From: Amborella trichopoda
Taxonomy: Eukaryota > Streptophyta > Magnoliopsida > Amborellales > Amborellaceae
Assembly (NCBI RefSeq): GCF_000471905.2
Contig: NW_006499776.1
Location: forward strand, 1,765,713 to 1,829,712
Direction: 5' to 3'
Length of the DNA: 64,000 nt
Positions 55,086 through 64,000 of the stretch are shown here, piece by piece; the first letter of the stretch is position 1, and each line of letters opens with the position of its first letter. The notes below the pieces were generated by a model, which made no database searches, was not told the origin of the DNA, and worked only from the letters and a program-made list of their open reading frames with translations. The position numbers and the translations under genes were made by a program.

Positions 55086-56227
55086 CTCCCCTTTGTTTGT
55101 TTCTTATAAAACTCCGGCTCCTCTTGAAGCGAAGTTGGCTCCATAAGAATGGTCAGCATTCGATTGCAAGTATGGCGGGATAAGAGCCAAGTTCGCGAGT
55201 TCGGCTAAAGTTTACACAAATCTAAGAATGAGACAGAGAGATGGTATATATACAGCCATCTACATTTACTAGATTTTAAATCTAATAGTAAAGGGTGATT
55301 GTGCGCATGTATATCTATTTTCCATATTTAAAATGTGCTAAGTTAAAGAAATACGATGGTCGAGATGTCTTGTCATCTACATTAGAAAAAAAGCATGTGT
55401 ATCCAAACCACCAATCAAGAGATACGAGTCCCCACACATGAACGTTTTCTTTTCTTTTCCATTCTTTTAGTAAACTAGGTTCAAGGGTCAAGAAGATAAG
55501 AACAAAAAAAAGATGAAAATAATGGATTACTAGATTTTTTTTGTTGTGGTTTTTCTTTAAGGATTTGAATGCACTCGACTTTATAGTGAAACAAATAAAC
55601 TTTCTATTTCATTTTCCTGAAAGCCTAGAGTAGAGAAAAAGCTTTGTTGTAATTTCCTTTCATTTATTTCCCAAGTTGAGCTTTTTCTTGTGAATTGTGT
55701 AAGATTTCTTTTATATCAACACATGGGTGGAACCTATATCGAGCTATTTTTTAAAAAAATAAATAAATAAAGTACGCATACATTGGTCACAAATATGCAA
55801 GTCCTCATATGTAAAATTTGACCACATGGTGTATCTTTTTTTTGTGCAAAGTCGGCTAATCATTTTCTTTCACTTCAAATATAGTCAATAGTGTACATCG
55901 AGCCATCTAATTTCACATCTGACAACTAAAAATGAATATGACCTCTCTATAATCAAAATAAATAATCTTATTTTATATTTCATCAATAAAACTAAAAAAA
56001 CAAAAAAAAGGAAATCATGGCGTACCTATAAAATCTGGTGTGACCTTCCCATCTGAGAAGCGATCAGTAGGGTGGGAAAAAAAGGCATTTAGACCATAAG
56101 GAAAATAATTTTCCCTATGCTCCTTGGAACTATTTATGTAATTGTTGGTGCCACAATCCACTAGGGAATCCCTCAACACAAACCCTTTCTCCATTAACAA
56201 TCTCCGTCCCCATAACCACCTAAACAT
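55086..56227 (-). pseudogene. GDSL esterase/lipase, two-exon 5' fragment
   Basis: Minus strand. Exon 1 (56,227-56,026) codes FVLRDSLVDCGTNNYIN, then FPYG, FFSHPTDRFSDGKVTPDFI. It stops at a phase-1 G before a GT donor (GTACGCC). After an 821-bp intron, exon 2 (55,204-55,086; acceptor TTTAG) codes ELANLALIPPYLQSNADHSY, GANFASRGAGVL, a stop, ETNKGE. These are the first two exons of plant GDSL lipases, with the usual intron place after PDFI(A). Defects: GDSL is RDSL, the signal peptide is not found, there is an in-frame TAA in exon 2, and exons 3-5 (oxyanion-hole Asn, catalytic Asp/His) are missing. A MITE lies right after exon 2. Members normally hydrolyse esters in the cell wall or apoplast; this copy cannot. 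Confidence 0.85.
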
Positions 56228-56735
56228 ATATCAAAAGACCACATTCACATTTCAAACCCCATCCCATTTTGTAAAAAAATAACAAAAAAAATATAATAAA
56301 AATGTATTGCTTAATGAACAAGCTTATAAATCAGTGGCCAATTCCTCTAAAAAATAGGAAAGAGGCTTGGTTTCTTGGAAGGCTCACATGGAGGCTTGAA
56401 TGGAAGCTAGATGGGTATTTATAGCCAAAATTTTCACTCAAATAATATGCTTGCAAAATACATAAATTTGGTTTATTGTGGCTTGAAATCATTTTATAAA
56501 TTGGACCGTTGAGATTGAATGCTACAGTTGCGTATGGTACATTTATGACACGAGTTGTACAAAGTGATTTTGATGGATGAGCAATCACCCTAAAAAGATG
56601 GATGCAGTAGATGGAGAAAAATCTCAGCCGTCCAATCGAAGGGGGAGGACACGTCACACTAACGTGAGGAATCTTTGTTACGTTGTTAGCCTACCCTGAC
56701 TTCTAGGAAGAACCAGCGAGGGCAAGGGACAAATT
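56228..56735 (-). promoter_or_regulatory. Upstream region of the GDSL pseudogene with TATA box
   Basis: A minus-strand TATAAATA lies at 56,423-56,416, some 190 bp before the first ATG of the fragment, in the context GGCTATAAATACCCATC. The stretch between has a CTTTCC-rich leader but no readable signal peptide. It may hold the remains of the first coding part. An open frame of 108 codons (56,657-56,331) covers the promoter and is not credible. Confidence 0.5.
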
Positions 56736-56815
56736 ATTCTAACAGAAATAAATGACATTATAATACCTTCTTTAAAATAAATAAAAATAATAATAGTAAT
56801 AATAAAAACAATTAT

Positions 56816-56932
56816 GATATGGGTGTGGGATTTGGATAAATGAGTTTTCTAAAGATCTATCAAAATTTAATGCTGATCCTTTAGGATTCTACTCATATGG
56901 GTGTGGGAGGGTCTTATAGTATCGTTACTCTA
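56816..56932. mobile_element. Half copy of the palindromic MITE
   Basis: TATGGGTGTGGGATTTGG ... TTCTAAAGATCT ... AAATTTAATGCTGATC ... ATGGGTGTGGGAGGGTCT ... GTTACTC follows the loop and right arm of the MITE at 57,005-57,205. The left arm is missing. Confidence 0.7.
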
Positions 56933-57004
56933 TTTCCAATCAAATGGACTTTTTTTTTTTTTTTTGAGAATATTGTTAAATTTGTTAAAGTGTATTTTTT
57001 AAAA

Positions 57005-57205
57005 GAGTAATGAACCTATGAGAACCTCCCACATACTATGTGTGTATGTTCCCAAATGATCACCATTAAATTTGACACAAATCTCTAGAAAAGTTATCAC
57101 ATGGGTGTGGGATTTGACTGTTCTAAAGATTTGTGCTAAATTTAATGGTGATCATTTATGGTTCTACACACATGGGTGTGGGAGGGTCTCATTGGATAAT
57201 TACTC
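57005..57205. mobile_element. Palindromic (foldback) MITE with 9-bp target duplication
   Basis: The two halves are inverted copies: left GAGTAATGAACCTATGAGAA, right (reverse) GAGTAATTATCCAATGAGAC, and the similarity continues through CCTCCCACA, GATCACCATTAAATTT and AAATCT-TAGAA to a loop of about 35 bp. TTTTTAAAA flanks both sides (56,996-57,004; 57,206-57,214), though its low complexity weakens it as proof. Confidence 0.8.
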
Positions 57206-57259
57206 TTTTTAAAAACCATATTAGTTTTTATGTTATTTTATTACGAGTAATGTAGTAAA

Positions 57260-57600
57260 GTTGTACTTGTAAGATTGTGTAATAAGAACTTATGAAGTAC
57301 TTGATGGTTAGTAGTTACTGTTGTAGGTTAGTAGTTATAGTTGTAAGTGGGTAGTTATTTTAGGAAATATGGTTGTAAAAAAACCTCTATTTAAAAGAGA
57401 GGTTTGTGGTGAGAACATTGGGTTACATGTGTTAAGGTTAATCTTGTGTGTTGAGATTATAATTCCTTTTTATACCCCGTATTTTTCTTTAATGAAGTTT
57501 TTCTTCCACTTCATCTTGGTTCTTCTTTTTCTTTCTATTTGCTTGTGAGTGTTAGGCTAGTGTGGCATTGTCACACTAATTGAAAAGCGGATAGTTATGA
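57260..57600 (+). mobile_element. Possible LTR remnant (Copia-like)
   Basis: GTTAGTAGTTACTGTTGTAG repeats precede CTATTTAAAAGAGAGG (TATA-like). A pyrimidine-rich stretch with AATGAAGTTTTTC follows, an arrangement common in plant Copia LTRs. No PBS, coding sequence or TG..CA ends could be fixed, so this is tentative. Confidence 0.3.
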
Positions 57601-58069
57601 AATTGTGGCATCCGTCTTTCTCTACAAATATTACAAAATTTTATTACTTGAAAACAAATTCCATAAAGCTCATACATGAATAAGCTCATCTACCATAATT
57701 GTCTCATACATAAATACCCCATTAAACCCAAACAGAAGTTGATTTGCCCTTTTCTTCATATGAATTAGTTATATACAAAATGGTAATTTAAAAGACTACT
57801 TACTCGGATCAAGAAGATCTAACTTACCAAGTGATAGGACTGGGTCCTGCAGAGTATTGAGAGTTGACTGGATCTGACTATGGATGGCCCAATTCTCTAA
57901 CATAACCAAGTGATACTTTGACATAATCAAGAATCAGTTCAACCTGGATTGATTCCATCGATCATTTTAATTTGTCCAATAATATCAATTTTTTGGTTTT
58001 ATTTATTTTCTTATTTTTATGGGATGGAATGTTTGGCGATCAAGAAACAATATATTCATAAGATGAGCA
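57601..58069. other. AT-rich DNA, nothing recognised
   Basis: No coding frame, repeat or RNA gene is seen in this stretch between the possible LTR and the LINE tail. Confidence 0.5.
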
Positions 58070-58412
58070 TAGTTAAGATGAAGATGTTGAAATGGATGAG
58101 CAGCAAGAAAATAAATGATAGATTTTAAAATGAATACATACCAAGGAACTTAGATGTAGCTTCAATAGGTGATAAGATGGGGAAAGTAGACTTAAGTAAG
58201 TTAGACATATGCAACGTAGACCTAAAATAACACTAGTTAGCAGGTACCATTTGGTTCAAATGAACGACTTTAAAAGGACAAGAGAAGTAGAAGTAGTGAG
58301 AAAATATATGATGACGTTTGGTCTTATTGAGGGTCCGCCCTTTGATAAAAAAAAGAATGGCTCATGCAGCCGACCCTAACTAATTAGGATAAAGTTTTGA
58401 TGATGATGATGC
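58070..58412 (+). mobile_element. 3' end of an L1-type LINE, 5'-truncated
   Basis: Readable pieces MLKWMSSKKINDRF, NEYIP, VASIGDKM and, after a frameshift, HMQRRPK match the C-terminal end of plant L1-type LINE proteins (RMLRWMxG..., VGHVQRRP type). The DNA then shows the common 3' end CATGCAGCCGACCCTAACTA, ATTAGGATAAAG and a (GAT)n tail at 58,398-58,411. Such elements are 5'-truncated on insertion. It is decayed by stops and indels. Confidence 0.75.
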
Positions 58413-59287
58413 ATTATCATTTTATATTTTTTATTTATTTTTTTTAAATTATATAAGGTCCAAGTTCAATAGTCAAATTTAAGTGTTCAAGAACTCAAAA
58501 TTCAATTTGTCTATTTGAAAATACCCATCTAGTAATTTTAAAATGGATCTCAAAATTTCGTATAAAATTTCCTGTACAACTTTCTTGATCGAGGAAGTAA
58601 ATAAACAGTGCCCTAGTAGCAAGTGTACTCAACGCCCCCAAAAAACAATGCATTGAGGAAATGGATACGTGTACCCATAGTTAGTGCAAGCATGTTCTAG
58701 GCCATTAATGTATGGGAAATTTATCAATCTATTTATGACGTGAACAATTTAACATTTTGCTCCTTTTCTTTGTTTAATTTAAAAATACCCAAGGCATAGT
58801 CTTGAGTTGAAAACTTGAAATAAGTCCAATCAAATAAACTATTAAATACTTCTTCTCTAATAAATACTTTCATAAATTTCCTTTAAAATATTAAAAATTT
58901 AGGGCACCAAGGATTCCATGAGTTAAGGGTTAGAATTTAAGAAATAAACGAGACTCCAATTTTGACGCAACTATCAATCTTATTCCAATCTACCTCACCA
59001 TCATTATCATCGTTTTAGTTTTTTCTCAATTAAATACGGTTTCCAAAAGTACAAATCATTCTATTCCTTCTAAAGCTTTACATCCATTAGTATCCTTTAA
59101 GAATGACAAGTGTCGCTGCCACGTGCCCAGAGGTTAACAACTCCTCCACTTCTCTTCAGCTACTTCGTAAAAGTAAGCATAGGAACTCTGTCTCTATTGT
59201 TTGCCTTGTATATTGACTTCCTCACCTTATCCATTTCTTGAATAGAGAAATAGGAGCATGGAGCATGTGACCCCCAATAGCAGATAA
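58413..59287. other. AT-rich intergenic DNA with one G-box
   Basis: No gene is seen. A CCACGTGC G-box core (CACGTG, 59,120-59,125) is present but with no gene nearby to which it could be assigned. Confidence 0.45.
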
Positions 59288-59431
59288 GGAATTGTCTTCT
59301 TTCTTGATCACAATCGTTTTTAGCCGTTAGAAGTGAAATAATGCCGAGGAAAAATATAGGGAATTGTCTTTCTTTCTTTATCACAAGCGTTTTTAGTCGT
59401 TAGATGTGAAATTATGTCGAGGAAAAATATA
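59288..59431. repeat. Tandem duplication of about 72 bp
   Basis: GGAATTGTCTTCTTTCTTGA ... GTTTTTAGCCGTTAGAAGTG ... GAGGAAAAATATA is followed at once by a second copy with about eight differences. The second copy ends exactly in the target duplication of the MITE at 59,432. Confidence 0.85.
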
Positions 59432-59946
59432 GATAAAAGTTTCTATGCTTTTTCTACGGCATAAAAGTTCTATCCTCCCCCTACCATTCAGCCGTCCAAT
59501 TTTTATCAAGAGACCCACTCACCGTTTGATCTTAGATCCGATGTCTTAAAGTATTTTATTTTTAGTTTTTTTTTATACAAATTGTATGATTATAAAATTT
59601 TGTAGGTGCCATATTCTCATTAGGGTACACCTATAAAAAATATTAAAAATAATTTTCTGATAAAATATAATGACCAAAATACCCTTTGAATCTTTCAGGG
59701 GTATTTTGGTTATTTTATTTTATTAAAAATATTTTTTTCATATTTTTCACTAGTGCGAGTTTAACAGAAGAATGTACGTCCAAATTTTGGTGTTAAAATA
59801 GTTTATAGAAAAAAATTAAAAATAAAATAGTATAGAGAAGTGACATTGTGATTGGGGCAATCTTAGCCCTCCATTCAGAATAGACGGTTGGATAAAGGGG
59901 AGGATAGAACTTCTATGCTGTAGGGGAAGCATAGAAAGCTTGCCCT
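59432..59946. mobile_element. MULE-type MITE, copy 2
   Basis: The unit is 515 bp with TIRs (left GATAAAAGTTTCTATGC, right reverse AGGGCAAGCTTTCTATGC, both running on to GCATA-AAGTTCTATCCTCCCC). Perfect 9-bp direct repeats AAAAATATA flank it (59,423-59,431; 59,947-59,955). Internal order is that of copy 1. No ORF. Confidence 0.85.
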
Positions 59947-60667
59947 AAAAATATAAAATTTATATAGTAAGTTCACAATCACTTCTAGTCGTTAGATGTA
60001 TAGTTAAGCGGCAGGAAGTGTAGCCTAAGTCGTGCCTCGAAGTCTCTCTTTTTGTGCCCTTAGATGCTAGATTCACAACTAATAGCTCAAAGCAATTGGT
60101 CTTGAGCATAGTTAGCAAGTCGCCGATTTAATCGCGACTTTTTCAAAAAACTGGTGCTTTTTTAAAAAACGATTTAATTTGCAATTTTTTCCATAGATCG
60201 GTAAAAATATACGATCTTTTCAGGAAGAAGTTTAAAATGCGACTTTTCAAAATTTGAAAAAAAATCATTTCAAAAAAACTTTTCTATTAATAGACTCTCT
60301 TTTCTTTTTTAGAAAATTCAATATCTTTTTCCCGTTTTATGAAATTTCTATTTCTATTTTTATTTCTATTCTCTTGAAACTTTCTCTGGTTCGCTGATAT
60401 GGATATGGTGCGTATTTTTTTAGGTGGTTATGGGTAGACCATAGTTAGCAAGTATGGGGTAGATTATTTCTTTCTAGAAAAATGAAAATTGAATTCACCT
60501 ACCCAATACTTTTCTTGAGGAGTAGAATAGATGACCATCTTATAATTTAGAGATATATCACGTTGAATATTTAAAATTTATATTTATAGGGAGGTCATTT
60601 TTATACTAATTGATATATATAGAGTGAAAGCATTACTCCTCACTACTATTAATTTTTTCTATATTGA

Positions 60668-60668
<1 letters not shown>

Positions 60669-60700
<32 letters not shown>
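60669..60700. repeat. (AT)n microsatellite
   Basis: A run of about 16 AT dinucleotides ends six bases before the run of Ns. It is the likely cause of the assembly gap. Confidence 0.9.
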
Positions 60701-60702
<2 letters not shown>

Positions 60703-60706
60703 TGTC

Positions 60707-60821
60707 NNNNNNNNNNNNNNNNNNNNNNNNNNNNNNNNNNNNNNNNNNNNNNNNNNNNNNNNNNNNNNNNNNNNNNNNNNNNNNNNNNNNNNNNNNNNNN
60801 NNNNNNNNNNNNNNNNNNNNN
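60707..60821. other. Assembly gap (115 Ns)
   Basis: An unbroken run of N. True length may differ. Confidence 0.98.
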
Positions 60822-60911
60822 TTTCACTTTATAAAATAAAAACGATTAGTTTCCGATTTCATGGTGAGTAAATTTATTGATAATCCCCGACTTGCTAACT
60901 ATGGTCTTGAG

Positions 60912-61700
60912 TAAATACTTTTTACACTTTGTACCCTAGTAGATGCCAGATTCACGTAAATGTGATTATGGCCCTTGTTTAACAAAACAAATAGTTTTAA
61001 GCGGGGTTTTAGAAAACACTGATTCGGATCGGAATTTCTCGATCCAAATTGGTGGAACCATCTCAGTTTTTGTAATATATCTAGAATTGGCCAATTCTAG
61101 GAAGACCCGTCTGGTTCTTTCATAAAATTGGCCGACTCTCAGAGAACCGACCAGTTCTTTAAATAACCAAATAACTAAACTAGTTCCTCTTTTGTTCATT
61201 TAAATTTTTTAAATTTTTTTAATTAAAACGAAGCTTGTGGAGCTGCCCACTCGATATTTAGAATAGGGCAAATGTTTTATTATTATAATTTTGAATTGAG
61301 AAATGATCATCTTAGACCCTCCCACTCGGTGGCGTGAGACCCCCTTCATTGGCCGTTGGATTTCGATCGGCTCTCAACTCAATAAAAATTTTATCGGGTG
61401 AGGCGGTAAACAAGTGAGCACAACGTTCAATAAACTGAAATTTTCTAGTTCATACTTTTTTCTTTTTTCATCCCATCTTTTCTCTTTTCCTCTTCCTCTC
61501 TCTCTCTCTCTCTTAACTTTTCTATCTCATCTTTTTGTCCCTATTAAGATAGACGATATTGGAAAGCTTCGATACTTTTTATTGAGAGAAAGTGGTGTTT
61601 AATACAAATTGTAACAATATGGGTGAACGGCTAATCCCGTGATTGTAGGGATTTTTCTAACAATACATAGCTGATTATCCACATGGTTTACAGTAGCGAT
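60912..61700. other. Intergenic DNA, nothing recognised
   Basis: AT-rich with a CT-rich tract at 61,480-61,516. A piece close to the hAT element (AGATGCCAGATTCAC, 60,942) resembles AGATGCTAGATTCAC on its other side (60,062). No gene is seen. Confidence 0.45.
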
Positions 61701-61749
61701 AGATATACATGGTTAGGAAGTTGGGTCTTCATCAGCCATATCTTCATCG

Positions 61750-62290
61750 GCTGATGTGGAACCCCCAGTTAAGAGAACTTGTGATTTTACTCACAGATTG
61801 TAAGTTAAAAGAAATTTTGGCAATCAAAGAACATCTTCACGGGATACAGAAAGAGATAAGAAATTGTTACCAATGTGTGCGACAATTGTAATACTACCAT
61901 CAGGTAAGAAAACTGATTTATTTTTATTCTTGGTAATGGATGAAACAGAAGGAGATAAGAAATCTTTACTAATGTGTGCGACAATTGTAGTACTACCATC
62001 AAGTAAACAAACTGGTTTATTTTGATTCTTGCTAATGGATGTCTTGAAAGGTGATAGATGGGGTGTAAAATAATGTGTAGCTCCCTAATCTATCACCTAT
62101 GAACTTTTGGATGGTTGAGAGACTAAAAACAACTTTTTATACCTACAAAGTTGACATTGGAAAGTTGAGGATCGGTGTTCAACAGAGAGAGAAGTTGCTG
62201 GTATTGACTTGTAGTGAGAGGTGACAGAGATGACATTTCTCCTTGTTATAATGCATTAACAGATGAACCAGCTACATAAGTGACATTATT
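61750..62290 (-). pseudogene. Copia gag-protease linker, decayed
   Basis: On the minus strand, downstream of the Copia gag, pieces VTYVAGSSVNAL and SPLTTSQYQQLLSLL, then LLDGSTTIVAHISKDFLS and VFLPDGSITIVAHIGNNFLS are readable. The VxLPDGSxxxVxHIG motif marks the protease-to-integrase region of plant Copia elements. It is present twice because of a tandem duplication of about 99 bp (61,850-62,045). Stops and frameshifts break the frame. Confidence 0.65.
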
Positions 62291-62860
62291 GGCACGTCTG
62301 CCTCCTTTCTAACTGTTGAATCGTCCATTGGAATTCCATTTGGGATGACCTTCAAGGTAGCCATGCAGATCGTAACAAGTTTATCGGGTATGTCCATGTT
62401 TTTTGCAGTGAGTACAGTAGGGCCGTCCTCTTGGATGAGAGAACCATTGGTTTTGTCCACTATCATACTTGTTGGCAGCTAGAGCCGCAACATTAGTCGA
62501 TGTCGGTTGATTGAATTGCAACCCTTTATGCTTCTCTTCTTGAAGTACAAGTGAGTATACCTTCCCAACATTGGGTAAAGGCTCCATGGTGAGGATTTGT
62601 GTTCTAATGGTCCCAAAGAACTCATTCAACCCCATGAGAAATTGATAGACTCTCTCAGTTTGTTGATATTCTTGTAGTTGCTTGAAAGAACTGCAAGTAT
62701 ATGTGGGTATCTTGGAATATGAGCCCAGTTCATCCCACAATAGTTTGAGAGAAGAGAAATATGCAGCAATTGACAATCGTTCTTGTTGCAAAGTGGCAAT
62801 AGAACGTTTAATTTCATAGATCCATGGTCGGGAGTCCAACCCATATTCGCATGTTTTCAA
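62290..62860 (-). pseudogene. gag: Copia (Ty1-type) gag, fragment
   Basis: An open frame (62,860-62,381) codes IYEIKRSIATLQQERLSIAA, YFSSLKLLWDELGSY, VYQFLMGLNEFFGTIRTQIL and MEPLPNVGKVYSLVLQEEK, the hallmarks of plant Copia gag (UBN2/Retrotran_gag family). It ends in a CCHC zinc knuckle CTHCKKHGH-TR-stop-TC, with the stop inside the knuckle; reading continues YDLHGYLEGHPKWNS. The N-terminal quarter is missing: at 62,865 the sequence meets the LTR of the neighbouring Gypsy element. Confidence 0.85.
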
Positions 62861-62879
62861 TAGTCATGGGTGCATAAAA

Positions 62880-63381
62880 GCTAGACCCACTTACCTTAAT
62901 TCTAACAGTGCCACAGCTCCCAGCTCACGGCCTTCACGGGCTTTCCTTAGATCCACCAGTAGGCTTGAACTCCTTAGGGAAAGAGAGTGTGAAATGAGGA
63001 AATCTTGTTTGTCCAATGGCTTAAGTACTCATGGTTGCTGGGATTCATTGTGGCTGATGTAACCACTCATGCCTCTGACATGTACGGGGCGGCGCTGTCA
63101 GGTGACAGTTGTGTGGTTGACCAAAACACACACCGGTGTTGCTTCCTCCTTCGCTCACCCGGCACTGGCACTGCTTCTCCCTTCTCTCAATCGGTGCTGG
63201 CACTGCTTCTCCCTTTTCTCAATCGGCGCTGGCGCTGCGTCTTCCTTATCTCAACCGACGCTGGCGCTGCTTCTCCCTTTTCTCAACCGGCGCTGTGCCT
63301 TCTTCACTCACCCAGCGTTGTGCCTTTCTTCACTCACCAGGTGCTGTGCCTTTCTGTGGAAAAATCGCGGTCCTTACATCA
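62880..63381 (-). mobile_element. 3' LTR of an antisense chromovirus, start part
   Basis: The minus strand starts TGATGTAAGGACCGCG at 63,381, directly after a polypurine tract. The LTR contains a tandem array (63,360-63,150) and reaches at least to about 62,880, near the Copia fragment, so it is probably truncated. No TATA box was identified. Confidence 0.7.
63150..63360. repeat. About 33-bp tandem repeat with CGGCGCTGGCGCTGC
   Basis: Five or six units read CAATCGGCGCTGGCGCTGC followed by TTCTCCCTTTTCT; the last units shorten to CCAGCGTTGTGCCTTTCTTC. The CGGCGCTG core also occurs in the Tat repeats at 32.7-34.1 and 46.8-48.2 kb. Confidence 0.85.
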
Positions 63382-63393
63382 TTCCCCCCTTTA
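63382..63393 (-). other. Polypurine tract of the chromovirus
   Basis: On the minus strand AAAGGGGGGAA precedes the TGATGTAAGG start of the LTR and follows the pol stop by about 35 bp, the normal spacing in Tekay-type elements. Confidence 0.8.
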
Positions 63394-63425
63394 AAAAGGA
63401 TTTTGTCCTCAAAATCATATTAAAT

Positions 63426-64000
63426 TTAATTAAACAGGTGGGGGTATTTCTCTCTAATTTCATCTTCCCGTTCCCATGTCAATATTTCCTTTGAGTGATA
63501 CTGCCATTGCACTCGCACCAAGGGAATCTCTTTATTGCGCAATACTTGTACTCTCTTGTCTAATATCCCAATTGGTTGTTCAATATAATTCAAATCTTCC
63601 CTGAGTAGGATTGGTTCGTACTCCAAGACATGGAACGGGTCAGGTTGGGATTTCCTCTGCAGTGATATATGGAAGACATTGTGGACGTTGGCCAGTTCAC
63701 GTGGCAGAGCAAGTTGGTAAGACGTGCTTCCAATTCTTTCCAGGACTTTAAAAGGTCCAATGAATCATGGGCCCAATTTTCCCTTTTTACTAAATCTCGT
63801 AACACCCTTGGTTGGTGATACTTTCAAGAAGACACGATCTGCCACTTCAAACTCGAGGTTTCTCTAGCGATTATCGGCATAACTCTTTTGTTGAGCCACT
63901 TTCTAATTAAGGAATTTTCTCAAAAGTCATCTGAACCATTTGGGGCTCTAATAATCTTCTTTCGCCCACCTCGTTCCAATAGATGGGCGGCCTACACTTT
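63426..64000 (-). pseudogene. pol: Chromovirus (Tekay-like) pol, integrase C-terminus and chromodomain
   Basis: The minus strand enters from beyond the window. Readable: VFLKVSPTKGVTRF, KKGKLGP-stop-FIGPFKVLERIG (the GPY/F module, with CGA changed to TGA), YQLALPRELANVHNVFHIS, and then IGILDKRVQVLRNKEIPLVR with VQWQYHSKEILTWERED, the chromodomain-like tail ending EKYPHLFN. The stop is at 63,426-63,428. Chromodomain integrases guide insertion to heterochromatin. Besides the GPY/F stop there are stops near 63,870-63,910. This lineage is distinct from the Tat elements that fill most of the window. Confidence 0.88.

Larger units (their letters stand above)
60107..60903. mobile_element. hAT-type non-autonomous transposon containing an assembly gap
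   Basis: The terminal inverted repeats are CATAGTTAGCAAGTCG (60,107-60,122) and CGACTTGCTAACTATG (60,888-60,903). They are flanked by perfect 8-bp direct repeats GTCTTGAG (60,099-60,106; 60,904-60,911). TIRs starting CA with an 8-bp duplication indicate the hAT superfamily. The TIR sequence CATAGTTAGCAAGT occurs again inside at about 60,439. No transposase is readable; part of the interior is hidden by Ns. Confidence 0.88.

Noticed and set aside
56331-56657. Minus-strand frame of 108 codons upstream of the GDSL fragment
   Set aside because: It spans the TATA box of the pseudogene and has no family motif, so it is more likely promoter and leader than coding.

Overview
This is plant nuclear DNA, almost certainly from an angiosperm with a repeat-rich genome. 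It is built largely of old, nested LTR retrotransposons and carries no intact host gene. Evidence for a plant: Tat-type Ty3/Gypsy elements primed by tRNA-Arg, with a second (archaeal-type) RNase H and an antisense plant mobile domain (PMD) gene; a Tekay-like chromovirus; a Copia gag; an L1-type LINE tail; MITEs with MULE-type and hAT-type target duplications; and two exons of a plant GDSL esterase/lipase. The species cannot be told from the sequence.

Layout. 1-2.7 kb: 3' end of one Gypsy element (tandem repeats, polypurine tract, LTR starting at 1,620). 4.4-12.98 kb: a plus-strand Tat element whose long 5' LTR is split by a 3.86-kb minus-strand solo LTR (7,697-11,552) with a near-perfect target duplication. 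12.98-16.93 kb: a minus-strand Tat element (5' LTR, PBS, pre-gag ORF). 18.14-24.04 kb: 3' half of another minus-strand Tat element. 24.04-31.83 kb: a plus-strand Tat copy that kept gag but lost pol. 31.83-34.87 kb: minus-strand 3' internal fragment whose plus strand carries a TATA box and a PMD gene. 34.87-53.22 kb: the fullest Tat element (5' LTR, PBS, pre-gag ORF, gag, 26-residue tandem repeats, RT, two RNases H, integrase, long 3' region with antisense promoter, PPT, truncated 3' LTR), inserted inside that PMD gene.

Beyond 53.2 kb the DNA is AT-rich: three copies of a MULE-type MITE (two with perfect 9-bp target duplications), a palindromic MITE, a two-exon GDSL pseudogene, a LINE 3' end, a hAT-type element spanning a run of Ns, an antisense Copia fragment, and the end of an antisense chromovirus pol with its 3' LTR.

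The most unusual theme is the Tat family's non-coding architecture. Downstream of the LTR TATA box each LTR has a tandem array (about 51-57 bp per unit) of potential RNA hairpins separated by pyrimidine-rich spacers. The hairpin core (GAAGCCTA-like) is kept between subfamilies while the stem arms change together. The 3' internal region carries a second, opposite-facing promoter and the PMD gene. All reading frames seen are broken by stops or frameshifts. Boundaries come from TG..CA ends, PBS, PPT and target duplications read by eye; percent identities were not calculated.
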